Assembly (NCBI GenBank): GCA_024695235.1
Contig: JAILIP010000006.1
Span: 71,378-113,038 of the forward strand
Length of the DNA: 41,661 nucleotides
Reading direction: 5' to 3'
Source: Bacilli bacterium
GTDB taxonomy: Bacteria; Bacillota_I; Bacilli_A; RFN20; CAG-826
In this document: positions 8,192-16,085 of the stretch, piece after piece
Layout: each line of letters opens with the position of its first letter
How positions within the stretch are numbered: position 1 is the first letter of the stretch
Program-made: the position numbers and the translations under genes
Notes under the pieces: model-generated
What the model saw: the letters and a program-made list of their open reading frames with translations, nothing else
What the model was told of the DNA's origin: nothing
The model's database searches: none

Positions 8192-8791
8192 TTATTTCTT
8201 CTCTTTTTTCATGAAGAAAAGCAAAACAACAGCTCCTACAAGCAAAACAGTGATTAACCAAATCATCCAAATAGAATAGTTTCCAATGACAAATGACATG
8301 GTTAGATATGCACATGCTGATAAGGACACGACTATGAAGCAACTTGATAGCAATTGTCCTAACCAGACGTTGATTATCTTGAAGAATATGTATGTGAAGA
8401 CACTGATTAATGGTGTGGCCCAAACAAAGGCGAGCCAGTAATGTGTTTGACCAGTTCTATAAAAACCGATAATGAAAACGATAAGGGACACTAACAAAGT
8501 TGCTAAGGAGCAAAGGAAAAGAACCGCCATCTTTTTGAATAGGCCGCGTACTTTTGGAGCAACATATTCCTTTTGAATGTCTTTGTCGTCATTTAAGAAA
8601 TATTCAATATCTACTCCAAAGAGTCGTGACAAAAGATATAGGGTTTCAATATCAGGAACTGCTTCTCCTCTTTCCCACTTTGATACTGCTTTATCAGAAT
8701 AGTTTATTTTTTCAGCCAAATCCGCTTGAGTCCAATGGTTTTTCTTGCGGAGCTGAGTAATATTATTTGCAATGTTTTCTTTTATATCCAT
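8192..8791 (-). CDS. Membrane-anchored XRE-family transcriptional regulator
   Basis: 199-residue protein with an N-terminal Cro/CI-type helix-turn-helix (about 8-62; WTQADLAEKINYSDKAVSKW reads as the recognition unit) and a linker. Four hydrophobic segments follow (roughly 87-110, 118-137, 143-163, 172-193), then a Lys/Glu tail. Such membrane-tethered XRE proteins usually sense envelope or peptide signals, but the ligand here is unknown. It precedes the M6 protease gene in the same direction, so it may control it. A promoter (TTGCAA-17-TAATAT) and a perfect inverted repeat in the 5' untranslated region suggest autoregulation. Confidence 0.82.
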   Translation of the reverse strand: MDIKENIANNITQLRKKNHWTQADLAEKINYSDKAVSKWERGEAVPDIETLYLLSRLFGVDIEYFLNDDKDIQKEYVAPKVRGLFKKMAVLFLCSLATLLVSLIVFIIGFYRTGQTHYWLAFVWATPLISVFTYIFFKIINVWLGQLLSSCFIVVSLSACAYLTMSFVIGNYSIWMIWLITVLLVGAVVLLFFMKKEKK

Positions 8792-8811
8792 AATTCAATT
8801 CTCTACTAACC

Positions 8812-8827
8812 GTAGAACAAGTTCTAC
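8812..8827. promoter_or_regulatory. Inverted repeat GTAGAAC-AA-GTTCTAC, candidate XRE operator
   Basis: Perfect 7+7 inverted repeat with a 2-base centre, 20 bases before the XRE start codon and downstream of its predicted start site. XRE regulators bind such dyads; binding by this protein is inferred from position only. Confidence 0.5.
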
Positions 8828-8871
8828 ATGACGCATTCTATTAACTTAAATGAGCTAATAGACCGCCATAT

Positions 8872-8900
8872 ATATTAGTAAAGTAGGCAAAAGATTGCAA
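8872..8900 (-). promoter_or_regulatory. Promoter of the XRE regulator gene
   Basis: Minus-strand TTGCAA (8895-8900), 17 bases, TAATAT (8872-8877). The leader would be about 75 nt and include the inverted repeat at 8812-8827. Confidence 0.5.
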
Positions 8901-8924
8901 GTGTGAATATTTTTATTTCATCTA

Positions 8925-8953
8925 TTGAAAGATGAATACAAATATGTTTTAAT
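8925..8953 (+). promoter_or_regulatory. Candidate promoter for a plus-strand small RNA
   Basis: TTGAAA (8925-8930), exactly 17 bases, TTTAAT (8948-8953). It diverges from the XRE promoter and points into a gene-free stretch that ends in a terminator hairpin on the same strand. Confidence 0.45.
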
Positions 8954-8959
8954 AATTGA

Positions 8960-9041
8960 GCTGGAGCTAGATTCCACTTATTAGTGTTGAATTCTGAACC
9001 TCGGTTCTGCGACCAGCATAGCGTTGCCATCAACGCTTTTT
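8960..9041 (+). ncRNA. Candidate structured small RNA (about 80 nt), unrecognised
   Basis: No coding gene fits this interval on the plus strand. From the predicted start site it reads as a compact structure. An outer stem GCTGG (8960-8964)/CCAGC (9013-9017) encloses two hairpins: ATTCCACT-TATT-AGTG(TT)GAAT (8971-8992) and GAAC-CTCG-GTTC (8996-9007). A terminator-like hairpin follows (GCGTTG 9021-9026/CAACGC 9031-9036, then TTTTTCTTT). A promoter-like pair precedes it with ideal spacing. The 3' end is antisense to the last codons of the neighbouring 93-residue gene. It does not match tRNA, tmRNA, 4.5S or 6S RNA features that I know. Treat as a prediction. Confidence 0.38.
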
Positions 9042-9311
9042 CTTTATCTTATAAGGATATCCTCTAGTATAGATACTATCTACAAATAGACTTTTGTGAT
9101 GATAAACTAAGTATTCTTTCGTGGATAATTCTTCATCAACAACATAGTTGCTTAAATTGTTCGGACTATGAGTGTATCTTAAATTAGTCCATGTTTTTTC
9201 TGTATGCGAAATCTGTTTTGCAGGATGCTTGGTTTTTTTATGGAAGAAAAACATACCATCTCCGCCATTAGGATATTTTCTATAATGCTTTTGTCTATTT
9301 TTGTGTGACAT
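9030..9311 (-). CDS. Basic 93-residue protein of unknown function
   Basis: Not recognised. The chosen ATG (9311) has SD AAGGGG 8 bases upstream; an in-frame GTG three codons earlier overlaps that region and is less likely. The protein is rich in Lys, His, Arg, Tyr and Asn, has no Cys, no signal peptide and no membrane segment. Its N-terminus resembles a disordered basic tail (SHKNRQKHYRKYPNGG) and its centre holds HKKTKHPAKQISHTEKTW. It overlaps the 3' end of the 935-residue ABC protein by 17 bp, so it is probably translated with it. The composition would fit nucleic-acid or ribosome binding, but that is speculation. The stop codon lies in a hairpin that acts as a terminator on the other strand. 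Confidence 0.7.
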   Translation of the reverse strand: MSHKNRQKHYRKYPNGGDGMFFFHKKTKHPAKQISHTEKTWTNLRYTHSPNNLSNYVVDEELSTKEYLVYHHKSLFVDSIYTRGYPYKIKKKR

Positions 9312-12102
9312 TTTTATCACCCCTTTTCTTTTTGGTAATGAGTTTTACAACTACATAGCTTGTTATGGCGCTAACAAATATTGAGATTCCGAACACAATC
9401 AATAAAGGCAATGGATTGAACTGATATTTGACGCTTGCCATCACCATGTCTCCGAGTTTTTTTGAAAGTATGACGTCGACTAAAACAATCTCTATTGCTG
9501 CTAGTGCAAATGAGACAAGGCCGTGTAAAAGTGATTGAACAACAAATGTCGATTGAGAATCTTTGATTCTAATCCCTAAATAGTAGAAGAGATTTAGTTC
9601 ATCTTTACTTTCAATAACGTTTAACATCACAACTGTGCTTAGTAACAAAACAGATATGATTGTGGCTAATACTGAAAATGCGATAAGAATCGTGTTCGCA
9701 TATGAAAGTGTTGAGCCAATGCTTTTAGATATTTCAACTGTTGGGCTCGAGAACGTATAGTTACTAAATATTTTATTGAAGCGATCGCATATCTTTTCTG
9801 AATCAGCTTTTTCATCTAACTCAAAGACAACTGCTTTTGGGATTAGATTGAACATCGATATTCCAAGTTCATCTCTAAAGAAAGATATGGTCCAATCATT
9901 GTCGTGATAAATATAGGTGGCATTTTCGTTTACTATGCCAGTAACCACTACTTTAGCAGTGTAGTAATCTTTTTGGAGTGAATTATCATTGTTCAAATAT
10001 TCGTTTATAACACCCGAAATATATAGCTCTTTTCCATAAGCATTCCCACCTAGCTTTTCATTAAGTCCTTTTGATATTGCTATTTCTTTGTTGTGGGCAG
10101 GCATTCGCCCAGAGATGAATTCTTTTGGTTTGGTAGAAAACTTTAATCCACCTGAAAGACTTTTTAGGTAGTTCCCTCCAACCACTCCATCAAGCAAAGA
10201 AACATTTAAATCGCTTTCAATGTCTAATGAAGAATCGGCATCAATTGTCTGATTTAAAAGGTTTTCAGATAAGGACATGTACACGTTTTTAGAAAACCCG
10301 CTCAGCATGTTTGAAGCGTATGATGCATATCCATAATCAGATATGAAGTAGTAGTTATCCATCCCCTTTTCCAAAGAAGATACTTTATTCACTACTTCTG
10401 CATTAATCGCATTTTTATCTACAAAGTAGATAAATACTCGTTTTTCTCTACACACTTCATTGCTTTTACATATCAAGGGATTATATGAATAACTCACTCT
10501 TTCAAAAACAAAATCATACAGGTTTGGATCATAAAATGTTTTGTTAATAAACACAGATGGATCTTCGTATGTTTTGAAGTAATAAATTTTGTACATTTCC
10601 CATGGGTAAATACTCACTCCATCATCATCACTAGGAAGACGCATCATGTCCTCAAAAACAGCTTCGTTCCACCGTTGGTTATAATGATAAAAACATGATT
10701 TGTTTGTTTCAGTAACTGCTACTACTTTGAATAGTTGCTCATCATCGTATTGCCAATAAGAATTCCTAACCTCTAAGGTAATAGTAAGATCATGCGTTCT
10801 TGCATATTCGCCTAGCGAATAATAGTTTCTTTGTATCTGCAGTTTGAAACATATATTTACCATATCAACATAGTTGAGTCCTAAAATAAGTTCGTCGTTT
10901 TCAAGTTTTGTCGGAGTGTATGGATAAAGAAGCATTGGACTTTCGTTATTTAACCAACGATAGTCGTTGATATTTCTTGTGGATAAAGAAGGGATATCAA
11001 CTTTATACGATGTGGATGATAAGTAGAAATTGTTTCTATCTTTAAAGAAGTTTTCAAAGTTCACCAGATAAGTTGCTCCGACTCCTTCAATATCTGACTC
11101 ATATTTTTGATGAATTGCTTCCACCATATGAGATGGAGCCGAATACGCTGTTGAAACAGTGTTTTGATTGTCTTGTTTCAGATTCATAACTATTTGATTG
11201 CCATTAGTTAAAGACGAAAAAGCGTTTTTAATCTTGCTTGATAAAGACAACGAGATTATCAAAGATATGCCTATCCCGGTTAAAGACATAGAGAGCACTC
11301 CGTTGATAATGAGGCTTCTAAACTTTTTGCTCTTCATCTTTCTAAAAGCGTGAACGACTTTAAATCTAGAAGATAAATGAGGCTTTTTCTTTACAAAATT
11401 CTCTCCTATTAACGGAGGAAAATATTGCTCTTCAACCGCGTTGTTTTCACTCTGTGAAACTATGTTCCCGTCTTCCAGATTTAAAATAATGTCAGAATAC
11501 TTTTTAATGCTTTGATCATGGCTTGCCACCACAACCAACATCTTCTTTGAGAGTTTCTTTAGGATTTGAAATATTTGAGTTGTATTAGTCTCGTCCAAAG
11601 AACCAGTTGGTTCATCGCAAAGAATAATCTTCGGAGAATTGATAATTGCTCTAGCGATAGCAACTCTTTGTTTTTCTCCACCAGATAATTGGTTTATGTT
11701 TTTAGTTTTTAGATTACTAATACCCAACAAATGCATCGCATCATTCACTCTTCTTTTCTTAATGCGTTCAGAAAGAATCGCGGATGAATCTAAAGGTATT
11801 TTGATGTTTTCATATGCACTTTCTAAATTAAAAAGATTGAAGTTTTGAAATATATAGCCGATGTTATTTAAACGATAATCTAACATTTCATTATCATTAA
11901 GAGATGAGATATGTAATCCATCAATAGATATTGATCCGTCAATATCTCTATCTATTCCACCTAGTGCATTAAGCAAGGTCGTTTTTCCTGAACCAGACGC
12001 TCCAAAAAGGGTAACAAAACCTTTGTTTGGTAATGAAATGTTTAAGCCATTTAAAACGACTCTTTCATTATATTTTTTAGTTAAGTTTTTGATCTCAATC
12101 AT
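9295..12102 (-). CDS. MacB-like ABC transporter, ATPase-permease fusion (935 aa)
   Basis: Type VII (mechanotransmission) ABC protein. The ATPase domain (about 1-225) has Walker A GASGSGKT, the signature LSGGEKQR and Walker B IILCDEPTGSLDE. A membrane helix lies near 263-287, then a large extracytoplasmic region of about 490 residues rich in Tyr and Asn, then three C-terminal helices (about 785-810, 840-865, 880-905) typical of FtsX/MacB permeases. These proteins do not move substrate through the membrane pore but drive periplasmic or surface events. It overlaps the 686-residue relative by 4 bp (ATGA), suggesting a heterodimer. Substrate unknown; peptide export, antimicrobial resistance or lipoprotein release are all possible. 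Confidence 0.85.
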   Translation of the reverse strand: MIEIKNLTKKYNERVVLNGLNISLPNKGFVTLFGASGSGKTTLLNALGGIDRDIDGSISIDGLHISSLNDNEMLDYRLNNIGYIFQNFNLFNLESAYENIKIPLDSSAILSERIKKRRVNDAMHLLGISNLKTKNINQLSGGEKQRVAIARAIINSPKIILCDEPTGSLDETNTTQIFQILKKLSKKMLVVVASHDQSIKKYSDIILNLEDGNIVSQSENNAVEEQYFPPLIGENFVKKKPHLSSRFKVVHAFRKMKSKKFRSLIINGVLSMSLTGIGISLIISLSLSSKIKNAFSSLTNGNQIVMNLKQDNQNTVSTAYSAPSHMVEAIHQKYESDIEGVGATYLVNFENFFKDRNNFYLSSTSYKVDIPSLSTRNINDYRWLNNESPMLLYPYTPTKLENDELILGLNYVDMVNICFKLQIQRNYYSLGEYARTHDLTITLEVRNSYWQYDDEQLFKVVAVTETNKSCFYHYNQRWNEAVFEDMMRLPSDDDGVSIYPWEMYKIYYFKTYEDPSVFINKTFYDPNLYDFVFERVSYSYNPLICKSNEVCREKRVFIYFVDKNAINAEVVNKVSSLEKGMDNYYFISDYGYASYASNMLSGFSKNVYMSLSENLLNQTIDADSSLDIESDLNVSLLDGVVGGNYLKSLSGGLKFSTKPKEFISGRMPAHNKEIAISKGLNEKLGGNAYGKELYISGVINEYLNNDNSLQKDYYTAKVVVTGIVNENATYIYHDNDWTISFFRDELGISMFNLIPKAVVFELDEKADSEKICDRFNKIFSNYTFSSPTVEISKSIGSTLSYANTILIAFSVLATIISVLLLSTVVMLNVIESKDELNLFYYLGIRIKDSQSTFVVQSLLHGLVSFALAAIEIVLVDVILSKKLGDMVMASVKYQFNPLPLLIVFGISIFVSAITSYVVVKLITKKKRGDKNVTQK

Positions 12103-14159
12103 TCGTCTTTTAACTCATTCACTAAAGGTATTTTTCTATAGAAAAGAAGCGGGACTAACACAAAAACAGAGACTACAATAAGTGAAATTACGAGCATCGA
12201 TATAGGCAGTAATAACGGGAAATTAAAATATCTTAAAAGCGGAACACTAATGATGTTTTCTAACCCAAACTTCAAAGAAACGATTTTATTGATTAATAGT
12301 TGAAATGGATAAATCAGTGATAACGCTAATGTAAAAGATAACAAAACAATAAGTATGTTCTCTTTGAGATATATGCTGATGATTGATTTATTATTTGCAC
12401 CTAGGCAAGTTAATATCGCTGCTTCCTTCTTGCTTTCGATAAAGCTTGAAAAAGATAGCATCCCAATAATGAAGTTAACTCCAATAAATGCAATTATTAC
12501 AAACACGAACAAGGCATTTGAAAACGAATTAATAAATGACTTGTAACTTTCTTTTATTTCATAAGACGTGGAATTAATTTGTAAAGGATCACCACTATCT
12601 TTGAGTTCTCTAATGTAAGAATAAAAAGAATCCAATTCACTCCTATCTGTAACAAATAAGTTATATGAATATGAGGTTGAAACATCATCTTCGCTTGCCA
12701 TATCAATAAAGTCGTAGGCGCTAATAGATTCTTTTTTGAATCGAGAAATATTCATTAATACTTGGGTTTTTAAAAACTCTTTTACACCTAAATATGAATA
12801 ATAGATTTTCGGAGAATTTAAAAACGAAAATTCCTTAACAACATCTTTGATGTTAAACTCTAAAACATATGTAATATTGTCCTTAATAAATGGGTTTGAT
12901 ATATCATCTGAATTTGTTGAGAAAGTTATGTCGTTAGAGATGATTAAAGTTTTGTTAAGGATGTGTTCTTTCTTTTCGTTGAGAAGTTTTAACATCTCTT
13001 CATTTATGATGACTTCATTCAATGATTGACTCTCATCATAAATAGGAGTCATTTCAAAATTTAGATAATTCTCATCGTTATATCTTAAAGAAGGGCAACG
13101 AGAAAATGCATAATCTAAATTGAGTTCGCATTTTAAAGACGGAATTGAGAGCTTTTCATCAAGCGTTTCTAAATCTGGGCGAACGCTTTTCTCATACATC
13201 AAAGGAGAGTTTTCAATTTCATAGAATGATTTAATCGAAGCTGTCGCATACCCTGCCCCGTAATTATTTGAGATGGCTGCATCTTGAGATGCTTTTGATC
13301 CTACTGTAAAGCCAATTGATAAGAAGATAGATAAAAAGCCAAAAGATGCCGATATAAATGAGATGACGTTTCTCCATTTATTCTTAATGAATTTGTTTTT
13401 AACAAATATATTGTTCCAATTGTCTTTGCTCTTTTGAGGTTTTGAAGGAAGACGGTGTGCTTTTGGAGTACCGTTAATTGCTTTGTCATCCACGATTTTA
13501 CCTTCACTCATGGTGATAACCCTATCAGCGTACTTATTAACTAGTTCGAGGTTATGAGACACCATGATGATTGTGATGTCTTTAGATATCTCTTTAAACA
13601 TCTCCATCACTACTTCGGAGTTTTTAGAATCTAGCGCTCCAGTAGGTTCATCGCAAAGAATAACTTTCGGAGTAATAATTAAACTTCTAAGTATTGCTAC
13701 TCTTTGTTTTTCTCCTCCTGAAAGAGTTGAAGCTTTTTGGTTAAATGTATGTTCTAATGAAAACTTCTTAAATAGGACTTCAGCTTTATCTAAAGCTATT
13801 TTCCTTTTTACGCCTCTAATTAAAAGAGGTAGAATAACGTTTTCTTTGGCTGATAAATCTTCAAAGAGGTTATAGTGTTGAAAAACCATAGACACGTCGT
13901 GCGAGTGAGCAAAGGAAAACTCTTTATCTTTCATTCTCGCGATATCCTTTCCTAAAAACTTAATGGTGCCTTGATCTGGTTTAACAATTCCATAAAGAAT
14001 ATTAAGGAACGTCGACTTTCCACATCCGGATTTGCCGACAATAGAAAGAAGGCCGTTATTCTGAATTTTCAAAAAGGGAATTTTGAGTTCGAATGAATTG
14101 TTGTTATGGGATGAGTTGGGGTATTTAATAGATAATCCGGTGATAGAAAAGATAGACAC
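12099..14159 (-). CDS. MacB-like ABC transporter, ATPase-permease fusion (686 aa)
   Basis: First gene of the three-gene ABC operon. N-terminal ATPase: Walker A GKSGCGKST, signature LSGGEKQR, Walker B VILCDEPTGALDS, H-loop in MVSHN. One helix near 268-290, an extracytoplasmic domain of about 260 residues, then three C-terminal helices (about 550-575, 605-630, 650-675) of the FtsX type. It starts with GTG, preceded by an excellent SD (AGGAGG, 8 bases). Its outer domain is about half the size of its partner's, so the two are not simple duplicates. Family membership is firm; the function is not known. Confidence 0.85.
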   Translation of the reverse strand: MSIFSITGLSIKYPNSSHNNNSFELKIPFLKIQNNGLLSIVGKSGCGKSTFLNILYGIVKPDQGTIKFLGKDIARMKDKEFSFAHSHDVSMVFQHYNLFEDLSAKENVILPLLIRGVKRKIALDKAEVLFKKFSLEHTFNQKASTLSGGEKQRVAILRSLIITPKVILCDEPTGALDSKNSEVVMEMFKEISKDITIIMVSHNLELVNKYADRVITMSEGKIVDDKAINGTPKAHRLPSKPQKSKDNWNNIFVKNKFIKNKWRNVISFISASFGFLSIFLSIGFTVGSKASQDAAISNNYGAGYATASIKSFYEIENSPLMYEKSVRPDLETLDEKLSIPSLKCELNLDYAFSRCPSLRYNDENYLNFEMTPIYDESQSLNEVIINEEMLKLLNEKKEHILNKTLIISNDITFSTNSDDISNPFIKDNITYVLEFNIKDVVKEFSFLNSPKIYYSYLGVKEFLKTQVLMNISRFKKESISAYDFIDMASEDDVSTSYSYNLFVTDRSELDSFYSYIRELKDSGDPLQINSTSYEIKESYKSFINSFSNALFVFVIIAFIGVNFIIGMLSFSSFIESKKEAAILTCLGANNKSIISIYLKENILIVLLSFTLALSLIYPFQLLINKIVSLKFGLENIISVPLLRYFNFPLLLPISMLVISLIVVSVFVLVPLLFYRKIPLVNELKDE

Positions 14160-14179
14160 AAAAATAACCTCCTACCCTT

Positions 14180-14210
14180 TATGTAGTCAAAAAAATCTAA
14201 AGTGTGTCAA
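14180..14210 (-). promoter_or_regulatory. Weak candidate promoter of the ABC operon
   Basis: A consensus TTGACA (14205-14210 on the minus strand) is followed by only a poor -10 (TACATA after 19 bases). The region after the DUF951 terminator must contain a start, but the exact box is uncertain. Confidence 0.3.
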
Positions 14211-14220
14211 AACTCGTATA

Positions 14221-14244
14221 ATAAAAAAGTTCCCATAGGGAACT
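14221..14244 (-). terminator. Terminator of the rny-to-DUF951 operon
   Basis: Minus-strand hairpin AGTTCCC / TAT / GGGAACT followed by six T, 22 bases after the DUF951 stop and before the ABC operon leader. Confidence 0.88.
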
Positions 14245-14265
14245 ATTTTAAAAATTTTAAACTTT

Positions 14266-14457
14266 TTATTTCACTACTCTTTTGAAGCGTTTATTGAAGT
14301 TGTCTCTAGAAATAATTAAGACATTACCACAACCAAGGCATTTAATCTTTAAATCCGCACCTACACGTACGATCTCAAATTGTGTACTTTTAGATGTACA
14401 TGGGTGTGGCTTTTTCATTTCCACAATATCGCCAAGTTTGTAGTCGTATGTTTTCAT
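14266..14457 (-). CDS. DUF951 protein (YyzM-like)
   Basis: 63-residue Bacilli protein of unknown function. Typical DUF951 features: KLGDIVEMKKPHPC (7-20), GADLKIKCLGCG (33-44) and a basic C-terminus. Cys 20, 40 and 43 could help bind a metal, although four ligands are not evident. Compared with the usual form, the segment after Cys 20 (TSKSTQFEI) is slightly altered. The ATG shares a base with the fhs stop (TAATG), so it is translationally coupled, and the operon terminator follows. Family known, role unknown. Confidence 0.88.
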   Translation of the reverse strand: MKTYDYKLGDIVEMKKPHPCTSKSTQFEIVRVGADLKIKCLGCGNVLIISRDNFNKRFKRVVK

Positions 14458-16067
14458 TATTCGTCTTCCATTTTGACAGCAGCTGGAACTTTAGGTAGTC
14501 CAGGCATAGTCATAACTGAACCTGTCAAAGCAACAACAAAGTTAGCACCTGCTGAGAGGTTAACTTCCTTAACATGAATGGTATGATCTTTTGGAGCACC
14601 TTGAATCTTAGGGCTATCTGTTAAAGAAAGCGGTGTTTTAGCCATGCAGACGGCTGTTTTATCAAATCCTAGCTTCTCATACATAGCGATTTGTTCAAGG
14701 GCCTTAGGAGCGAATTCAACATCTTTTGCTCTATAGATTTCTTTTGAGACGATTTCAATCTTCTCTTTAATTGGAAGATTATAGTCATAAAGTTTGTGAT
14801 ATTTAGATTCTTTCTTAGAAAGCATTTCGACGACTTTGTTAGCAAAATCAACTGAGCCTTCTCCACCTTTTAAGTAGGCATCAACAAATGAGACTTCATA
14901 GCCGTTATCTTTGCACCACTTGGTGAGAGCATCAATTTCATCTTGGGAATCACTTGCAAAGTGGTTGATAGCTACTACGACAGGTAGACCATATTTTTGA
15001 ACATTTTCAAGGTGAGTTCTAAGGTTTTCGATACCGCGAAGCATAGCTTCTACATTAGAAGTATCAAGTTCCTCAAAGAGGACTCCACCATGGAGTTTAA
15101 GTGCTCTAATGGTTGCAACAACACAAACACCATCTGGTTTAAAACCACCAGTTGGGCAGCAAATATCTAAGAATTTCTCTGCACCTAAGTCAGCACCGAA
15201 GCCTGCTTCTGTGACGACAATGTCGCCAAGTTTAAGTCCAAGCTTTAATGCGATGATGGAATTGCATCCATGTGCAATATTTGCAAATGGGCCACCATGG
15301 ATAAGAGCAGGATTATTTTCACCTGTTTGAACAAGATTTGGCTTAAGTGCTTCTCTCATGAGTTTGAGAATAGCGTTAGAAATTCTAAGTTGTTTTAAAT
15401 AGACAGGTTTTTCATCAAATGTATAAGCAACAATTATATTGTTGACTCTTCTTCTGAAGTCTGCTTCGTCTTTTGCAAGACAGAAGATTGCCATCATTTC
15501 ACTGGCAACAGTGATGAGGAATGAATCTTTTCTTGGAGTGCCGTTTTTATTTCCTAAAGCACACTCAATTTCTCTAAGTGCACGGTCGTTCATGTCTAAA
15601 GCACGTTTCCAAACGACTCTATCAGGATTGATGTTAAGCTCATTGCCTTGGAAAATATGGTTATCAATAACAGCCGAGATCAAGTTAATGCTGCTTGTTA
15701 AAGCGTGCATGTCACCTGTGAAGTGAAGGTTGATATCTTCGTGAGGTTCAACAGTCGCTTTACCTCCACCAGTTGCACCACCTTTAAGTCCAAAGACTGG
15801 GCCAAGGGATGGTTCACGTAAACAAAGCATGCAGTTTTTGTTGATTTTTGCTAGACCATCAGCAAGAGCAATTGACATTGTTGTCTTGCCTTCACCTACT
15901 TTAGTAGGTGTAATAGCGGTCACTAACACCAACTTGCCATCTTTTTTATCTTTGAGTTCATCTAAAATAGATAAGTCGATTTTAGCTTTGTATTTTCCAT
16001 AAGGTTCGACGTACTTTTCGTCGATTTTAGCTTTTTTAGCAATTTCGTAAATATTCTCTAAGGCCAT
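14457..16067 (-). CDS. fhs: Formate--tetrahydrofolate ligase
   Basis: ATP-dependent formation of 10-formyl-THF from formate and THF, feeding purine synthesis and formylation of initiator tRNA. 536 residues, slightly shorter than the usual 556. The P-loop region TPTKVGEGKTT (about 53-63), REPSLGPVFGLKGGATGGG-type segment (about 84-102) and the conserved GGPFANIAHGCNS region are all present. The SD AAGGAGA is good. It follows tcdA by 18 bp in the long operon. Its position among tRNA-modification genes may only reflect shared transcription. Confidence 0.97.
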   Translation of the reverse strand: MALENIYEIAKKAKIDEKYVEPYGKYKAKIDLSILDELKDKKDGKLVLVTAITPTKVGEGKTTMSIALADGLAKINKNCMLCLREPSLGPVFGLKGGATGGGKATVEPHEDINLHFTGDMHALTSSINLISAVIDNHIFQGNELNINPDRVVWKRALDMNDRALREIECALGNKNGTPRKDSFLITVASEMMAIFCLAKDEADFRRRVNNIIVAYTFDEKPVYLKQLRISNAILKLMREALKPNLVQTGENNPALIHGGPFANIAHGCNSIIALKLGLKLGDIVVTEAGFGADLGAEKFLDICCPTGGFKPDGVCVVATIRALKLHGGVLFEELDTSNVEAMLRGIENLRTHLENVQKYGLPVVVAINHFASDSQDEIDALTKWCKDNGYEVSFVDAYLKGGEGSVDFANKVVEMLSKKESKYHKLYDYNLPIKEKIEIVSKEIYRAKDVEFAPKALEQIAMYEKLGFDKTAVCMAKTPLSLTDSPKIQGAPKDHTIHVKEVNLSAGANFVVALTGSVMTMPGLPKVPAAVKMEDE

Positions 16068-16085
16068 AAGTTTTCTCCTTAATCA

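Noticed and set aside
8967-9032. TGA read as Trp (Mollicutes code), which would extend the 93-residue protein by about 20 residues
   Set aside because: Many genes here stop at TGA inside ATGA overlaps (ymcA/miaA, miaB/ymcA, exonuclease/recU, the ABC pair), and Trp is TGG, so code 11 applies.
9018-9041. Hairpin GCGTTG/CAACGC as terminator of the ABC operon (minus strand)
   Set aside because: On the minus strand the stem is not followed by a T tract; the T run is on the plus strand. I assigned it to the plus-strand small RNA candidate instead.
8960-9041. tRNA or tRNA-like gene
   Set aside because: No acceptor/T-arm consensus (GGTTCRANTCC) and no 7-bp acceptor stem; only the fragment GGTTC is shared.
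9030-9320. GTG start for the 93-residue protein
   Set aside because: The GTG lies in the SD region; the ATG three codons later has ideal SD spacing.
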